Shown here piece by piece: positions 1-8,827 of a stretch of DNA of 64,000 nt. The notes under the pieces were generated by a model. It did not search any database and was not told the origin of the DNA. It saw only the letters and a program-made list of their open reading frames with translations. Origin of the DNA: JAJPHW01 sp963771505 (lineage in GTDB: Bacteria > Acidobacteriota > Terriglobia > Terriglobales > Acidobacteriaceae). The stretch is taken from the NCBI GenBank assembly GCA_963771505.1, contig CAVYTO010000002.1, positions 1,116,001-1,180,000 of the forward strand, written 5' to 3'. Each line of letters begins with the position of its first letter. Positions within the stretch are counted from its first letter, which is position 1. The translations under genes and the position numbers were made by a program.

Positions 1-303
1 GCTCACCTCATTTTTTTCTTCTTCCGGAATCTCCTTGATCTCCCGATATTCCCGCTCGCGTTCCTGCTCATAGTGCTCCGCATCGCCGCGCGCAGCCAGA
101 TACCCGCCGAGGCCCATGGCAATCGATCCTGCCGCAATTTCAGCCAGTCCTCCCACCACGATCAGCCGCGTGCTCTGCACCGCGCCGGAGAGCCCTGCCG
201 CCAAAGCAAAGGGCACCGTCAAGCCATCGGACATGCCGATGACGATGTCGCGAACAAAATTACCTGAAGTGAAATGTTGTTCTTTGTGGGCGATTCGCGA
301 CAT
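1..303 (-). CDS. VIT/CCC1-family transporter, N-terminal part
   Basis: Partial gene; it reads off the left edge, leaving 101 residues. The N-terminus has the VIT1/CCC1 look: a short polar lead, then VRDIVIGMSDGLTVPFALAA and a second hydrophobic stretch with GGLAEIAAGSIAMGLGGYLA, followed by an acidic-basic segment rich in E, R and K. In the family this region holds the first membrane helices and the metal-binding cytoplasmic segment of iron or manganese transporters; the substrate here is an inference. The ATG directly follows the TAA of the Nudix gene with no bases between them, so the two are probably co-translated. Confidence 0.72.
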   Translation of the reverse strand, partial: MSRIAHKEQHFTSGNFVRDIVIGMSDGLTVPFALAAGLSGAVQSTRLIVVGGLAEIAAGSIAMGLGGYLAARGDAEHYEQEREREYREIKEIPEEEKNEVS

Positions 304-831
304 TTACGCCCCGCCTTCCAGCGCTTGACTTGGACTTCCGTCGGAAAACTCCGCCGCCAAATAGCTCTCCGCTTTGCGCAACATTTCTTTCTCGCCCTTG
401 TAAGCCAAGCGGCTCGCCGCCTCAGAAAGGGGAATCCACAGCGCTCTCTTCACTTCAATCCGCATTTCTTCCTCAATCAGGTCGATTTGGCCTGAGACGC
501 ACCGCAGCAGGTAGAAACTCACGATTTTGAAGACCCTCTCCTGATCGCCCCAAGTGCGGATGTAGAAGTACTTAATGTCGCCGAGCTTTGTAATGATTGT
601 CGCCGTGAGCCCCGTCTCTTCGGCCACCTCCCGGATAGCGGCCTGCTCAGGTTTCTCAGGTTCATCAACCAGTCCTTTGGGCAAAGCAAGTAACACTTTT
701 TGCGATTTTCTTTTCCTTGGCGTGACGGCCGGAACCGGAGGCGACTCCCGTTGAGGCTCAATTACGGCCACTTCCCAGCCATTGGCCCCTGGCCGGACAA
801 CCACGCCCCCCGCTGAAACCTCTCGCGCCAT
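304..831 (-). CDS. Nudix hydrolase
   Basis: 175 residues. A complete Nudix box lies at residues 53-75 (G53, E59, then REVAEETGL at 67-75), matching GX5EX7REUXEEXGU, so the Mg-binding glutamates are present. Family members hydrolyse nucleoside diphosphates linked to another group; the substrate cannot be read from sequence. A basic, proline-rich insertion (residues 28-45) sits between the first beta strands and the Nudix box. The N-terminus, SAGGVVVRPG, is the usual opening strand. It is upstream of and abuts the VIT-like gene, and is cytoplasmic with no signal peptide. Confidence 0.88.
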   Translation of the reverse strand: MAREVSAGGVVVRPGANGWEVAVIEPQRESPPVPAVTPRKRKSQKVLLALPKGLVDEPEKPEQAAIREVAEETGLTATIITKLGDIKYFYIRTWGDQERVFKIVSFYLLRCVSGQIDLIEEEMRIEVKRALWIPLSEAASRLAYKGEKEMLRKAESYLAAEFSDGSPSQALEGGA

Positions 832-1009
832 TCGCTCAAGTTATCAGGAACACGGGACTTAGTCACTCTATCAGGGCTGGGTAATGGGTCCGGGGTAATC
901 TGGCAATCCACGACATTAAATGGAACAATGAGTTCACGCGATTGGCCCTACAGTTGCGGCTTTGGTGGCAGTTCGCGCTTATTAGCCGGGCTTCGGGTTT
1001 AGAACTGTT

Positions 1010-1918
1010 ATGGAGTCATTTGGCAAAATCATTCGCTCCGTGCAAGCCTTTAGCCGGGAATTAACGGGGCAAGGGCAGGCGGAAACCGAATCACGTCCCT
1101 CCATCGGACTGGCGCTCGGAGGCGGATTCGCTCGCGGCATTGCCCACGTTGGCGTACTGAAAGTTCTTGAAGAAGAGAACATCCCCATCGAGTGCATAGC
1201 CGGAACCAGCGTCGGCGCACTCATCGGTGCCGCTTACTGTAGCGGCGTCACCACGAAAGAACTGGAAGTGATGGCCACGCAGGTACGATTCAAGCATTTT
1301 GCCAAGTGGACTCTCTCCCGCTATGGATTCGCGAGCAACGCGCGAATGATCGGATTTCTCAATCGAATTCTGAAGGTCAAGACATTTGAAGAACTGCACA
1401 TTCCACTCGCGGTGACCGCAACCGATTTTTCGACCGGAGACGGCGTTGTCTTTCAAGCCGGACCGTTGGTCGATCCCGTACGCGCTAGTTGCGCTTATCC
1501 TGGCATGTTTCTGCCGGTAGAAATCGGCGGCAAGCTGCACGTGGATGGAATGCTGGCTCACGCAGTCCCCACCCGGCCCTTGCGTCAGATGGGTGCAGAG
1601 CGCGTTCTAGCAGTTCAATTGCGCGGTACATGGACCCACGGAGACGCCGGACCGCGGCACTTATTCGACGTCATTGGACAGTGCTTTGCGATTGCTCAGG
1701 AAATGAACAGCGGCGTATGGAAGCAGGCTGCGGATCTTGTGATTGAGCCGAACGTGACGGGATTTAAGTACGACGACTTCGAACGCAGCGCTGAAATGAT
1801 CCATGCCGGGGAAGTCGCCACCCGCGCCGCGATCCCCGAACTGCGCAAGTGGCTGGAGAGCACTACTTCGAGAGTCACACTGCCACTACGTCAACGCGCC
1901 ACCCTTCCCGCGGACTGA
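1010..1918 (+). CDS. Patatin-like phospholipase (RssA-type)
   Basis: 302 residues. It shows the patatin catalytic dyad: an oxyanion-hole glycine run GLALGGGFARG (33-43), nucleophile Ser67 in GTSVG, and Asp179 in the DG motif. The family consists of Ser-Asp acyl hydrolases acting on phospholipids or other lipid esters; the length fits bacterial RssA-like members. There is no signal peptide, so a cytoplasmic or membrane-associated enzyme is expected. No Shine-Dalgarno precedes the ATG; a TAGAAC hexamer lies a few bases upstream, so a very short leader is possible. It converges with the PHP phosphatase gene, with only five bases between the two stop codons. Confidence 0.85.
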   Translation: MESFGKIIRSVQAFSRELTGQGQAETESRPSIGLALGGGFARGIAHVGVLKVLEEENIPIECIAGTSVGALIGAAYCSGVTTKELEVMATQVRFKHFAKWTLSRYGFASNARMIGFLNRILKVKTFEELHIPLAVTATDFSTGDGVVFQAGPLVDPVRASCAYPGMFLPVEIGGKLHVDGMLAHAVPTRPLRQMGAERVLAVQLRGTWTHGDAGPRHLFDVIGQCFAIAQEMNSGVWKQAADLVIEPNVTGFKYDDFERSAEMIHAGEVATRAAIPELRKWLESTTSRVTLPLRQRATLPAD

Positions 1919-1923
1919 AGCAA

Positions 1924-2658
1924 TTAAGCTTCCACCACTTCCGGCAGGTAAGGCAACGGCACTCCCTGGACAATTGCCGCTGGATTGCCTTCCACCAGCG
2001 CATTCGCGATCTCCACGCCGCAGATCTCGGCGACTTCTTCCCTCGCCGCCGATAACAGCGGGGGACGGTGATGGGTGTCGTGTGCGTCCGTAGCCACCAC
2101 GTGCACCGCATTGTGCTTCAGCAACCACTGCGCTGAACGCCAGGCTCTTTCGCCCCAGAATCCAGTCAAAGAAGAAGCAGTGACTTGCACTGCACAACCC
2201 AAATCAATCCAGCGAAGAACTCGTTGCGGGTTTTTCTGCAGGATCGGATTTCTCTCAGGATGAGTGAGTACCGGGATAATTCCGTGTGCGGAGAGATTCG
2301 TGAAGCACTCGTCAATCTGTACCGGAATTCCAAAATCGCTCAACTCGACCAGCAGATATTTGCGGCCCTCGATTGTGTAATATTCCGGACGCACCATAAG
2401 GTCCTGAAAGTTATCGTACGAAAGATGAAAGTCGCAGCCTAGCGACAGACGAGGCCGGCCGCCTATGTCTCTTTGCAAGCTCCGCAGCAAATCTTGCAGA
2501 TATTCGCGGTCGTAGCGGAAATGTTCGTTGGCATGGGGGGTTGCCACAATCTGATCGATGCCATCCTCAGCCGCCATGCGGCACATGGCAATCGACATTT
2601 CCCGCGATTTCGAACCGTCGTCAACCTCAGGAAGGATGTGGCTATGAATATCGATCAT
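1924..2658 (-). CDS. PHP-fold tyrosine-protein phosphatase, CpsB/YwqE type
   Basis: 244 residues. It begins with the PHP metal motif MIDIHSHILPEVDDG (H5, H7) and carries further metal ligands in ATPHAN, in THPERNP and in ATDAHDTHHRPP near the C-terminus. This set is characteristic of the Mn-dependent CpsB/YwqE/Wzb-replacement phosphatases, which dephosphorylate tyrosine kinases of capsule or exopolysaccharide export. No kinase or polysaccharide genes are adjacent, so the partner is unknown. Length is normal for the family. No signal peptide. Confidence 0.83.
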   Translation of the reverse strand: MIDIHSHILPEVDDGSKSREMSIAMCRMAAEDGIDQIVATPHANEHFRYDREYLQDLLRSLQRDIGGRPRLSLGCDFHLSYDNFQDLMVRPEYYTIEGRKYLLVELSDFGIPVQIDECFTNLSAHGIIPVLTHPERNPILQKNPQRVLRWIDLGCAVQVTASSLTGFWGERAWRSAQWLLKHNAVHVVATDAHDTHHRPPLLSAAREEVAEICGVEIANALVEGNPAAIVQGVPLPYLPEVVEA

Positions 2659-2780
2659 GCAATAAATTCGAGCGAGGACTGCAAGAATTTAAGCAGAGTA
2701 AGACGTAAAACGCCAACCGGAATGAATTCTGCCATTCCCGGATTCTCAATTCTGTCGCGCTTCTTCGACGGATGCGGTGG

Positions 2781-2810
2781 TTGAACGCACAAGCTCACGC
2801 ATGTTAGGGT
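2781..2810 (+). promoter_or_regulatory. Possible promoter for the gcv operon
   Basis: TTGAAC (2781-2786) and TAGGGT (2805-2810) are 18 bases apart and about 35 bases before the gcvT start. The -10 is weak (3 of 6), so this is a suggestion only. I looked for a glycine riboswitch in 2659-2845 and did not recognise one. Confidence 0.25.
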
Positions 2811-2845
2811 AACTAGTTTCCACCACTGCTCCAATCGAGGCTGAA

Positions 2846-3994
2846 TTGTCCGTCGCCGAAGCATCCACCGATCTCCGAAAAACGGCCCTGAATTCCGTCC
2901 ATCGTCAACTGGGCGCGAAAATGGTTCCCTTCGGCGGGTGGGAGATGCCGGTCGAATACCCTGCATCGATGGGCTGCGGAATTGTCGCCGAGCACATGGC
3001 AGTGCGCACCAACGCCGGCATATTCGATGTAAGCCACATGGGGGACATCCGCCTGGCCGGACCCGGCGCGCTCGCCGCGGTTCAGCAGATATCGATGAAC
3101 GATGCCTCAAAGCTGACGGTCGGCCAGGCTCAGTATTCAGCGTTGCTTTACCCGAACGGCACGTTCGTTGACGACGTTATCGTTCACCGCCTCGGCGAAA
3201 ATGAATATCTTCTGGTTATCAACGCGGGAACCCGCGAAAAAGACTTCAATTGGGTGTATGAGAACACACGCGGCTTCGATTGCGTCGTGGAAAATCTGTC
3301 CGACGATTTCACCCAGATCGCAATTCAGGGTCCGAAAGGCGTCGATGTGCTTCAGAAGCTCACCGACGCCGATCTTTCAGCGGTTAAGTTTTATTGGGTG
3401 ACGCGCGGCACGGTGTGCGGACTGAAGAATATTCTGATCGCCCGCACCGGCTACACCGCAGAAGACGGTTTCGAAATCTACATTCCCAGTGACGAATCGA
3501 CAAGCGCACGCGTCTGGAACGAGGTCCTCTCTGCCGGAAAATCCTTCGGCGCCGTGCCCTGCGGATTGGGAGCGCGAAACACCCTTCGACTGGAAGGAAA
3601 ACTGCCGCTTTACGGTCACGAAATTTCGGATTCGATCAATGTCTGGGAAGCTGGACTCGACCGCTTCTGCAAGATGGACAAACCCGAGTTCATCGGCCGG
3701 GCCGCACTAGAAAAAGCCAAAACCGCGGCGCTCAGTCGCTCCTTGATCGGCCTTGAGATGACGGGCCGCGGAATCGCGCGAGATGATTATCCAATTATCG
3801 ATGACTCAGGCAAAAAGATTGGATACGTCACCAGCGGATCGCCCGCTCCGTTCTTGAAGAAAAATATTGCGTTGGCCTATGTGCCGCCAGAGTTCGCGAC
3901 TATCGGATCAGCTGTGAATGTCGAGATTCGAGGCCAAGGCGTGCAAGCGCAGGTCGTACCTACGCCGTTCTATAAGCGTCCGAAGAAAAGTTGA
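2846..3994 (+). CDS. gcvT: Glycine cleavage T-protein (aminomethyltransferase)
   Basis: 382 residues. It transfers the methylene group from lipoyl-bound aminomethyl to tetrahydrofolate and releases ammonia. The N-terminus KMVPFGGWEMPVEY, the mid segment FDVSHMGDI and the C-terminal GYVTSGSPAPFLKKNIALAYV are typical GcvT signatures. The start is TTG with a GAGG about five bases upstream; the only nearby upstream ATG runs straight into a stop. First gene of a gcvT-H-PA-PB cluster, 26 bases ahead of gcvH. Cytoplasmic. Confidence 0.95.
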   Translation: MSVAEASTDLRKTALNSVHRQLGAKMVPFGGWEMPVEYPASMGCGIVAEHMAVRTNAGIFDVSHMGDIRLAGPGALAAVQQISMNDASKLTVGQAQYSALLYPNGTFVDDVIVHRLGENEYLLVINAGTREKDFNWVYENTRGFDCVVENLSDDFTQIAIQGPKGVDVLQKLTDADLSAVKFYWVTRGTVCGLKNILIARTGYTAEDGFEIYIPSDESTSARVWNEVLSAGKSFGAVPCGLGARNTLRLEGKLPLYGHEISDSINVWEAGLDRFCKMDKPEFIGRAALEKAKTAALSRSLIGLEMTGRGIARDDYPIIDDSGKKIGYVTSGSPAPFLKKNIALAYVPPEFATIGSAVNVEIRGQGVQAQVVPTPFYKRPKKS

Positions 3995-4020
3995 ATTTAA
4001 CGAACAGGAGCATTGCCGCA

Positions 4021-4410
4021 ATGTCCTATCCGACCGACTTCAAGTACACCAAAGAGCATGAGTGGATCAAACCTGAAGGCAGTAGCGCGACCATTGGAAT
4101 CACGACCTATGCTCAGGAATCTCTCGGCGACATCGTTTTCGTTGACGCGCCGAAAGTTGGTACGGAGATAAAGGCGGGTACCACGTTTGGCTCAGTGGAA
4201 TCTGTAAAAGCGGTGTCCGACCTGTTCGCTCCCGCATCTGGCACCGTCACCGAAGTGAACGCCGAACTCGCCACCGCCCCCGAAAAAATAAACAAAGACG
4301 CTCATGGTTCGTGGCTGGTCAAGATCAAACTCAAAGATCCGAACGAGTTGAATTCGCTCCTTTCGTCCGCTGATTACGAAAAGTATGTGGCGGAAGAAGG
4401 CTCACACTAA
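4021..4410 (+). CDS. gcvH: Glycine cleavage H-protein (lipoyl carrier)
   Basis: 129 residues from the ATG at 4021, which has an AGGAG about 11 bases upstream. A TTG at 3991 could extend the frame by ten residues but would overlap gcvT and lacks support. The lipoylation motif GSVESVKAVSDL puts the modified lysine at K63. The N-terminus YTKEHEWI is the standard H-protein start. It shuttles the aminomethyl intermediate between P, T and L proteins. The L-protein (lipoamide dehydrogenase) is not in the window. Confidence 0.96.
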   Translation: MSYPTDFKYTKEHEWIKPEGSSATIGITTYAQESLGDIVFVDAPKVGTEIKAGTTFGSVESVKAVSDLFAPASGTVTEVNAELATAPEKINKDAHGSWLVKIKLKDPNELNSLLSSADYEKYVAEEGSH

Positions 4411-4474
4411 AACTTCCACCCAGGGCGAGTTTCGAAAAAGAACGACTTTCCAGGGACGACAGCACCATTCTTAA

Positions 4475-4504
4475 TTGTGCGTTCGGCTCAAATGCCTTTA
4501 TAGC
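4475..4504 (+). promoter_or_regulatory. Possible internal promoter before gcvPA
   Basis: TTGTGC (4475-4480) and TATAGC (4499-4504) with an 18-base spacer lie in the 135-base gap between gcvH and gcvPA. gcvPA has no clear Shine-Dalgarno. The gap is the largest inside the gcv cluster, so separate initiation for the P subunits is plausible but unproven. Confidence 0.3.
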
Positions 4505-4545
4505 CCACAATCGAATAAACTAACTCTGTCATCTAACTAACCTCT

Positions 4546-5937
4546 ATGCAACGCTACTTACCCAAGTCTCCCTCCGACCGCGAATCGATGCTGCGGGTGA
4601 TCGGCTCGCGCTCGATTGACGATCTCTTCGCGCCGATCCCCGGCGAGTACCGTTTGAATCGAGACCTCAATGTGCCTCGCCAGATGGCCGAATCCGAAAT
4701 TATGGATTGGTTCCGCGATCGCTCCCGCGAAAATGGTGATGGCTACGCCTCGTTTCTCGGAGCTGGCGCTTATTCGCACTATCGGCCCGTGATTATCGAT
4801 TCGCTCATTTCGCGCGGCGAGTTCCTGACTGCCTACACCCCCTACCAGGCGGAGGTTTCGCAGGGCACCCTGCAATCGATTTTCGAATTTCAAACGATGA
4901 TTTGCGAACTGACCGGCATGGAAGTTGCCAACGCTTCCATGTATGACGGTTCGACTGCGACGACAGAAGCTGCATTGATGGCTTCGCGCGTCACCGGACG
5001 AAATGGAGTAGTGGTTGCACGGTCGGTACATCCGGAATATCGCGAGGTGCTCGCGACCTACGCCACGCACCAGGAAATGCCCATCACCGAGGTCGGGTAT
5101 GCCGAGACTGGGCGCCTCGATCTGAAAGCGCTTGAAAGCTCGGTAACGGCCCGAACCGCCTGCGTCTTAATTCAGTCGCCGAATTTCTTCGGGACAATTG
5201 AAGATGTGAGCGCGATCGCCGAGATCGCTCACAAACATGGCGCGATGCTGGTGGTATCCATCGCAGAAGCAGTATCGCTCGGAATCGTCGAACCGCCGCG
5301 ACAAGCGGACATCATCGCACTCGAAGCTCAGTCTTTCGGCGTTCCGCTAGGCTTTGGCGGGCCTTATTGCGGTGTCATCGCAACTCGTGAACAATTCGTC
5401 CGGCAAATGCCCGGTCGCCTGGTTGGCCAGACCGTGGACAGCAAAGGTCGGCGAGGGTTCGTGCTAACCCTCGCTACTCGCGAGCAACACATCCGCCGCG
5501 AGAAGGCCACTTCGAACATCTGCACCAATCAGGCGCTGATCGCGCTGATGGTAAATATTTTCATGAATGTGTACGGCAAAGTTGGCCTGCGCGAATTGGC
5601 AAAACAGAATCTCGCCAAAGCTCATTATGCTGCCGAACAGTTTGGCAAACACGCGAAAGTTTTGTTCGCTGCGGCTCCGAGATTCAACGAATTCGTGATC
5701 GAGACCAACGAAGCTCCGAAGTCCATCAACGGCCGCATTCTCGAACACAGAATTGTCGGGGGGCTGCCACTTAAGAAGTTTTATCCTGAGCTTGGCAATG
5801 CGTCTCTCTGGTGTTGCACCGAGCTTACTTCCCGCTCAACGATTGATGTTGCTGCCGGTGTACTCGGTGAAAGGGAAGGCTCCGGAGATCGCTCAACCGC
5901 TCGCGAAGAAGAAGCCGTGCCGGAGGTGGTGCGATGA
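4546..5937 (+). CDS. gcvPA: Glycine dehydrogenase (decarboxylating) subunit 1
   Basis: 463 residues, the N-terminal half of the split P-protein. The segment with YTPYQAEVSQGTLQSIFEFQ and MYDGSTATTEAALMA is characteristic, as is GFGGPYCGV and the TREQHIRREKATSNICTNQ region. Subunit 1 lacks the PLP lysine and pairs with subunit 2 to form the active alpha2beta2 enzyme that decarboxylates glycine and loads the H-protein. Its last four bases overlap the gcvPB start (ATGA), indicating translational coupling. The C-terminal ~25 residues are charged and probably variable. Confidence 0.95.
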   Translation: MQRYLPKSPSDRESMLRVIGSRSIDDLFAPIPGEYRLNRDLNVPRQMAESEIMDWFRDRSRENGDGYASFLGAGAYSHYRPVIIDSLISRGEFLTAYTPYQAEVSQGTLQSIFEFQTMICELTGMEVANASMYDGSTATTEAALMASRVTGRNGVVVARSVHPEYREVLATYATHQEMPITEVGYAETGRLDLKALESSVTARTACVLIQSPNFFGTIEDVSAIAEIAHKHGAMLVVSIAEAVSLGIVEPPRQADIIALEAQSFGVPLGFGGPYCGVIATREQFVRQMPGRLVGQTVDSKGRRGFVLTLATREQHIRREKATSNICTNQALIALMVNIFMNVYGKVGLRELAKQNLAKAHYAAEQFGKHAKVLFAAAPRFNEFVIETNEAPKSINGRILEHRIVGGLPLKKFYPELGNASLWCCTELTSRSTIDVAAGVLGEREGSGDRSTAREEEAVPEVVR

Positions 5938-7430
5938 ATCAGTTCCCCGACCTGAAAGCCACCCGCCACACCAGCCAGGATGAAGGCCTGATCTTCGAGA
6001 AATCCTCACCGGGCAAAGCCGCATGGAAGCTGCCTCCGCTCGATGTGCCTGAAGTGGACTCAAAGGCGCTTCTCGGTTCAGCCGAGCGGGCCGACTTAGG
6101 CAACATGCCTGAAGTTAGCGAAATCGAGATCATTCGCCACTTCACCCGGCTTTCCACGTGGAACTATGCCATCGATCTTGGCATGTATCCACTTGGCTCC
6201 TGCACGATGAAATACAACCCGCGGGTCAATGAAGTTGTGGTGCGCATGGACGGCCTGGCCAATGGGCATCCGTATCAGCCGGAAAATATTTCTCAAGGCG
6301 CGCTGCGCATCATGAAGACGCTCAGCGAATGCCTGATTGAAATCACCGGTATGGACGCCATTACCTTGCAGCCCGCAGCCGGCGCTCAAGGCGAACTCAC
6401 CGGATTGTTGATGGTGCGGGCGTTTCACGAATCGAAAGGCGCTGCCCGCAAGAAAGTCTTGATTCCCGACTCTGCGCACGGCACCAATCCCGCGACCGCT
6501 GCGACCGTTGGTTACGCCGTTGAGAACTTGAAATCCAATTCGAACGGCATGGTCGACATTGCCGCGCTCGAATCGCAGATGAATAACGAAGTCGCTGCGT
6601 TGATGCTCACGAATCCGAACACCCTGGGCGTTTTCGAGCAGGAGATTCATAAGATCGCCGATTTGATGCATGCCAAAGGCGGCTTGCTCTACATGGACGG
6701 CGCTAACATGAACGCGCTGGTCGGCAAGGCGCGTCCCGGCGATTTTGGCGTTGACGTCATGCACCTCAACCTGCACAAGACATTTTCAACGCCGCACGGC
6801 GGCGGGGGACCAGGTTCCGGCCCGGTGGCGATCAAGAAAATTCTTGAGCCATTTCTTCCCACCCCAGTTATGGTTTCCAAGTCTGACGGAACCTTGGGCT
6901 TCGACTACAACCGACCTGAAAGTGTGGGCCGCGTTCGCGCGTTCTACGGAAACTTCGGCATGTTCGTTCGCGCATTGGCTTATATTCTCGCGAATGGACC
7001 AGATGGTTTGCGGCAAACCACCGAAGATGCTGTGCTCAACGCGAACTACATCAGGAAAGGCCTTGAAGGCGTGTTCGATCTGCCATATTCGACGCCCAGC
7101 ATGCATGAAGTCGTTTTCAGCGACAAGAATCAGGCAAAAAAAGGCGTGAAGACGATGGATCTGGCCAAGCGCCTCATCGACTACGGATTCCACCCATACA
7201 CAACGGCCTTTCCGCTCATCGTGCCCGGAGCGTTGATGATCGAACCGACCGAAAGCGAGGGCCGTGACGAGTTGGATTTATTTATTGAAGCGATGAAGCG
7301 GATAGCAGCCGAGGTCGAACAAGATCCAAAGATCGTTCTTGGCGCGCCTTACACCACGCGGGTCTCGCGTCTCGACGAGACGGCGGCCGCACGGAAGCCA
7401 ATTCTGCGCTGGAAGCCTGACACCAAATAA
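5934..7430 (+). CDS. gcvPB: Glycine dehydrogenase (decarboxylating) subunit 2
   Basis: 498 residues, the PLP-bearing half of the P-protein. The cofactor lysine is K282 in HLNLHKTFSTPHGGGGPG, with the glycine-rich loop following. MYPLGSCTMKYNP near residue 90 and DSAHGTNPATA near 183 are family hallmarks. Overlaps gcvPA by four bases. Last gene of the glycine cleavage cluster; it converges with a broken SH3-like gene whose stop lies seven bases away, and I see no hairpin terminator between them. Confidence 0.96.
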   Translation: MNQFPDLKATRHTSQDEGLIFEKSSPGKAAWKLPPLDVPEVDSKALLGSAERADLGNMPEVSEIEIIRHFTRLSTWNYAIDLGMYPLGSCTMKYNPRVNEVVVRMDGLANGHPYQPENISQGALRIMKTLSECLIEITGMDAITLQPAAGAQGELTGLLMVRAFHESKGAARKKVLIPDSAHGTNPATAATVGYAVENLKSNSNGMVDIAALESQMNNEVAALMLTNPNTLGVFEQEIHKIADLMHAKGGLLYMDGANMNALVGKARPGDFGVDVMHLNLHKTFSTPHGGGGPGSGPVAIKKILEPFLPTPVMVSKSDGTLGFDYNRPESVGRVRAFYGNFGMFVRALAYILANGPDGLRQTTEDAVLNANYIRKGLEGVFDLPYSTPSMHEVVFSDKNQAKKGVKTMDLAKRLIDYGFHPYTTAFPLIVPGALMIEPTESEGRDELDLFIEAMKRIAAEVEQDPKIVLGAPYTTRVSRLDETAAARKPILRWKPDTK

Positions 7431-7436
7431 GCGATC

Positions 7437-7709
7437 TCAGTCGCCGCACAACTCATCAAAGTTACCGTTGTGTCCTGCAGTCCAGCCCGTGCGGTTCTGA
7501 CTCGTTCGTACTTGTACCCACCACTCGTTCCTCCCGCTTTCAATGACTTTGGAATCACAGGCGTTGCGAGCCCCACAACCGCCGCCATCAAGTTCAACGG
7601 TTCTCCACACATCATATTTTCGATGCCACGCCCCGTTGGCCCAAATGCTAGCCATCTCGCCAAAATGATCATAGCGAAGAATGGTGTCACCGGATTTTAG
7701 GGAAAGATC
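7437..7709 (-). pseudogene. Out-of-frame C-terminal half of SH3-like secreted protein
   Basis: Ninety codons in the frame one base off from the upstream ORF (7708-8019). Translation begins DLSLKSGDTILRYDHFGE and ends NRTGWTAGHNGNFDELCGD before TGA, with an NEWWVQVRTS strand typical of bacterial SH3-like folds. It joins exactly to the upstream ORF if one base (T7710, minus-strand sense) is skipped at CCC-TGA, giving IRDNPDLSLKSGDTILRY. From memory, intact acidobacterial relatives read through this point without a gap. It may be a disrupted gene, an assembly error or a +1 frameshift product. Confidence 0.6.
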
Positions 7710-8019
7710 AGGGATTGTCCCGGATAACCAAGATCCTGGCGGGCTTACGGGTGACGCTAACGCCCTTAAGTACCGTGACGAGTTCTCCCCGCTTTAACGA
7801 ACCGTTGCGGATATGGTCGGCCTTCCACGACGAATATAAAGCCGCTTGATGAGCAATCCTCCATTGGGAAACAACACGTCCGTCGCCCGGACAAAATGCC
7901 TTCTCCACGGGGAGCGGAGGTTCAGAATTGACTGGTGCTCTTGGATTACCGGTTGGGATCTGGAGTGCCATCGACGACGTCACGAGCAGGAGAGTTGTAA
8001 GAAGTAGCCGGCCAGTCAT
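7708..8019 (-). CDS. Secreted SH3-like protein, N-terminal half
   Basis: 103 residues from the ATG at 8019; a GTG at 8061 would add 14 residues ahead of the signal peptide. The start MTGRLLLTTLLLVTSSMALQ is a Sec signal peptide. The mature part contains LKRGELVTVLKGVSV, an SH3-like beta strand pair. The ORF ends at a TGA directly after CCC, and the rest of the domain continues in the +1 frame (7437-7709). As it stands the product would be truncated. Isolated, between gcvPB and the DUF2911 gene; function unknown, probably periplasmic. Confidence 0.5.
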   Translation of the reverse strand: MTGRLLLTTLLLVTSSMALQIPTGNPRAPVNSEPPLPVEKAFCPGDGRVVSQWRIAHQAALYSSWKADHIRNGSLKRGELVTVLKGVSVTRKPARILVIRDNP

Positions 8020-8198
8020 GCACAAAGGATAACGCCCGAGTTTAGAGCCGGCCAATGGCACGGTATCCCCTTCCGGTGGGCCTTGGTCGCCGTGGCGAAG
8101 TGCTTGCAGCGCTGCGTTTCTCCATGGGGCGGAGTTCCGACCGCAGGTGCGCGGCGGTGAGGACCAACTCTCATCGCCGCCTGCTAATTCTCAGTAAG

Positions 8199-8720
8199 CT
8201 ACTTTTTCTCTGTAAACTCCACCGACGCTCTCGTACTCTCCCAATCGGCATTCAGCACGCAGCTTCCGCCTTTTGCGTCATAGGAAATCGTGAAATTCTC
8301 CATGGCCGAAGGTAGTGGGGAGGCCTTCATATCAATGCGAGCCAGATCGCTTCCGTCGGGATACGGAATGCCCCACTCACCAGTCTTTTTGCTGATCACC
8401 AGCGTCCACTTATCCTGTGCAGGAACAGCAAAAAGCGTATAGCTCCCGGCGGGAATGTCTTTTCCGCCAGCGGTCAAGTTTACGTCGGTCACCAACGTCG
8501 TGGCATCGTTCGCTCCAAGGCGCCAAACTTCGCCATAGGGAACCAACCCTCCGTAAATCTTCCGGCCCTTGGCACGTGGGCTCGAATAGTCCGTCTTAAT
8601 GCTCTTACCATCGGTAAATTTGCACGATGCGGAAGCCGCCGGACTCGGTTTGGTTTTCTGACAAGCAGCGAGGGACACAAACGTCAAAATCAGAGCGAAT
8701 ACCGTCAAACGTTTTTGCAT
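8199..8720 (-). CDS. DUF2911 lipoprotein
   Basis: 173 residues. A lipoprotein signal peptide ends in the lipobox LAAC with Cys20. The body has the DUF2911 pattern: SSPRAKGRKIYGGLVPYGEVWRLGANDATT, then a central IPAGSYTLFAVP and WTLVISKKTGEWG. Members are widespread in Bacteroidota and Acidobacteriota, with no established function. GAGAAACC precedes the ATG as a ribosome-binding site. No evident operon partner. Confidence 0.88.
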   Translation of the reverse strand: MQKRLTVFALILTFVSLAACQKTKPSPAASASCKFTDGKSIKTDYSSPRAKGRKIYGGLVPYGEVWRLGANDATTLVTDVNLTAGGKDIPAGSYTLFAVPAQDKWTLVISKKTGEWGIPYPDGSDLARIDMKASPLPSAMENFTISYDAKGGSCVLNADWESTRASVEFTEKK

Positions 8721-8827
8721 GGTTTCTCCTAAGAATTTCTAGTTTCCATTGCGACCCCATAGACTATCCCGCTGATGCGCGGTTAGCAAATTCATCTTTC
8801 TGCAATTGCTGCGGCTACAATCGTGAG

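Noticed and set aside
2659..2845. Glycine riboswitch upstream of gcvT
   Set aside because: I looked for the tandem glycine aptamer motifs and did not find them.
6096..6776. 226-codon minus-strand frame inside gcvPB
   Set aside because: Shadow of a well-conserved gene with intact PLP motif.
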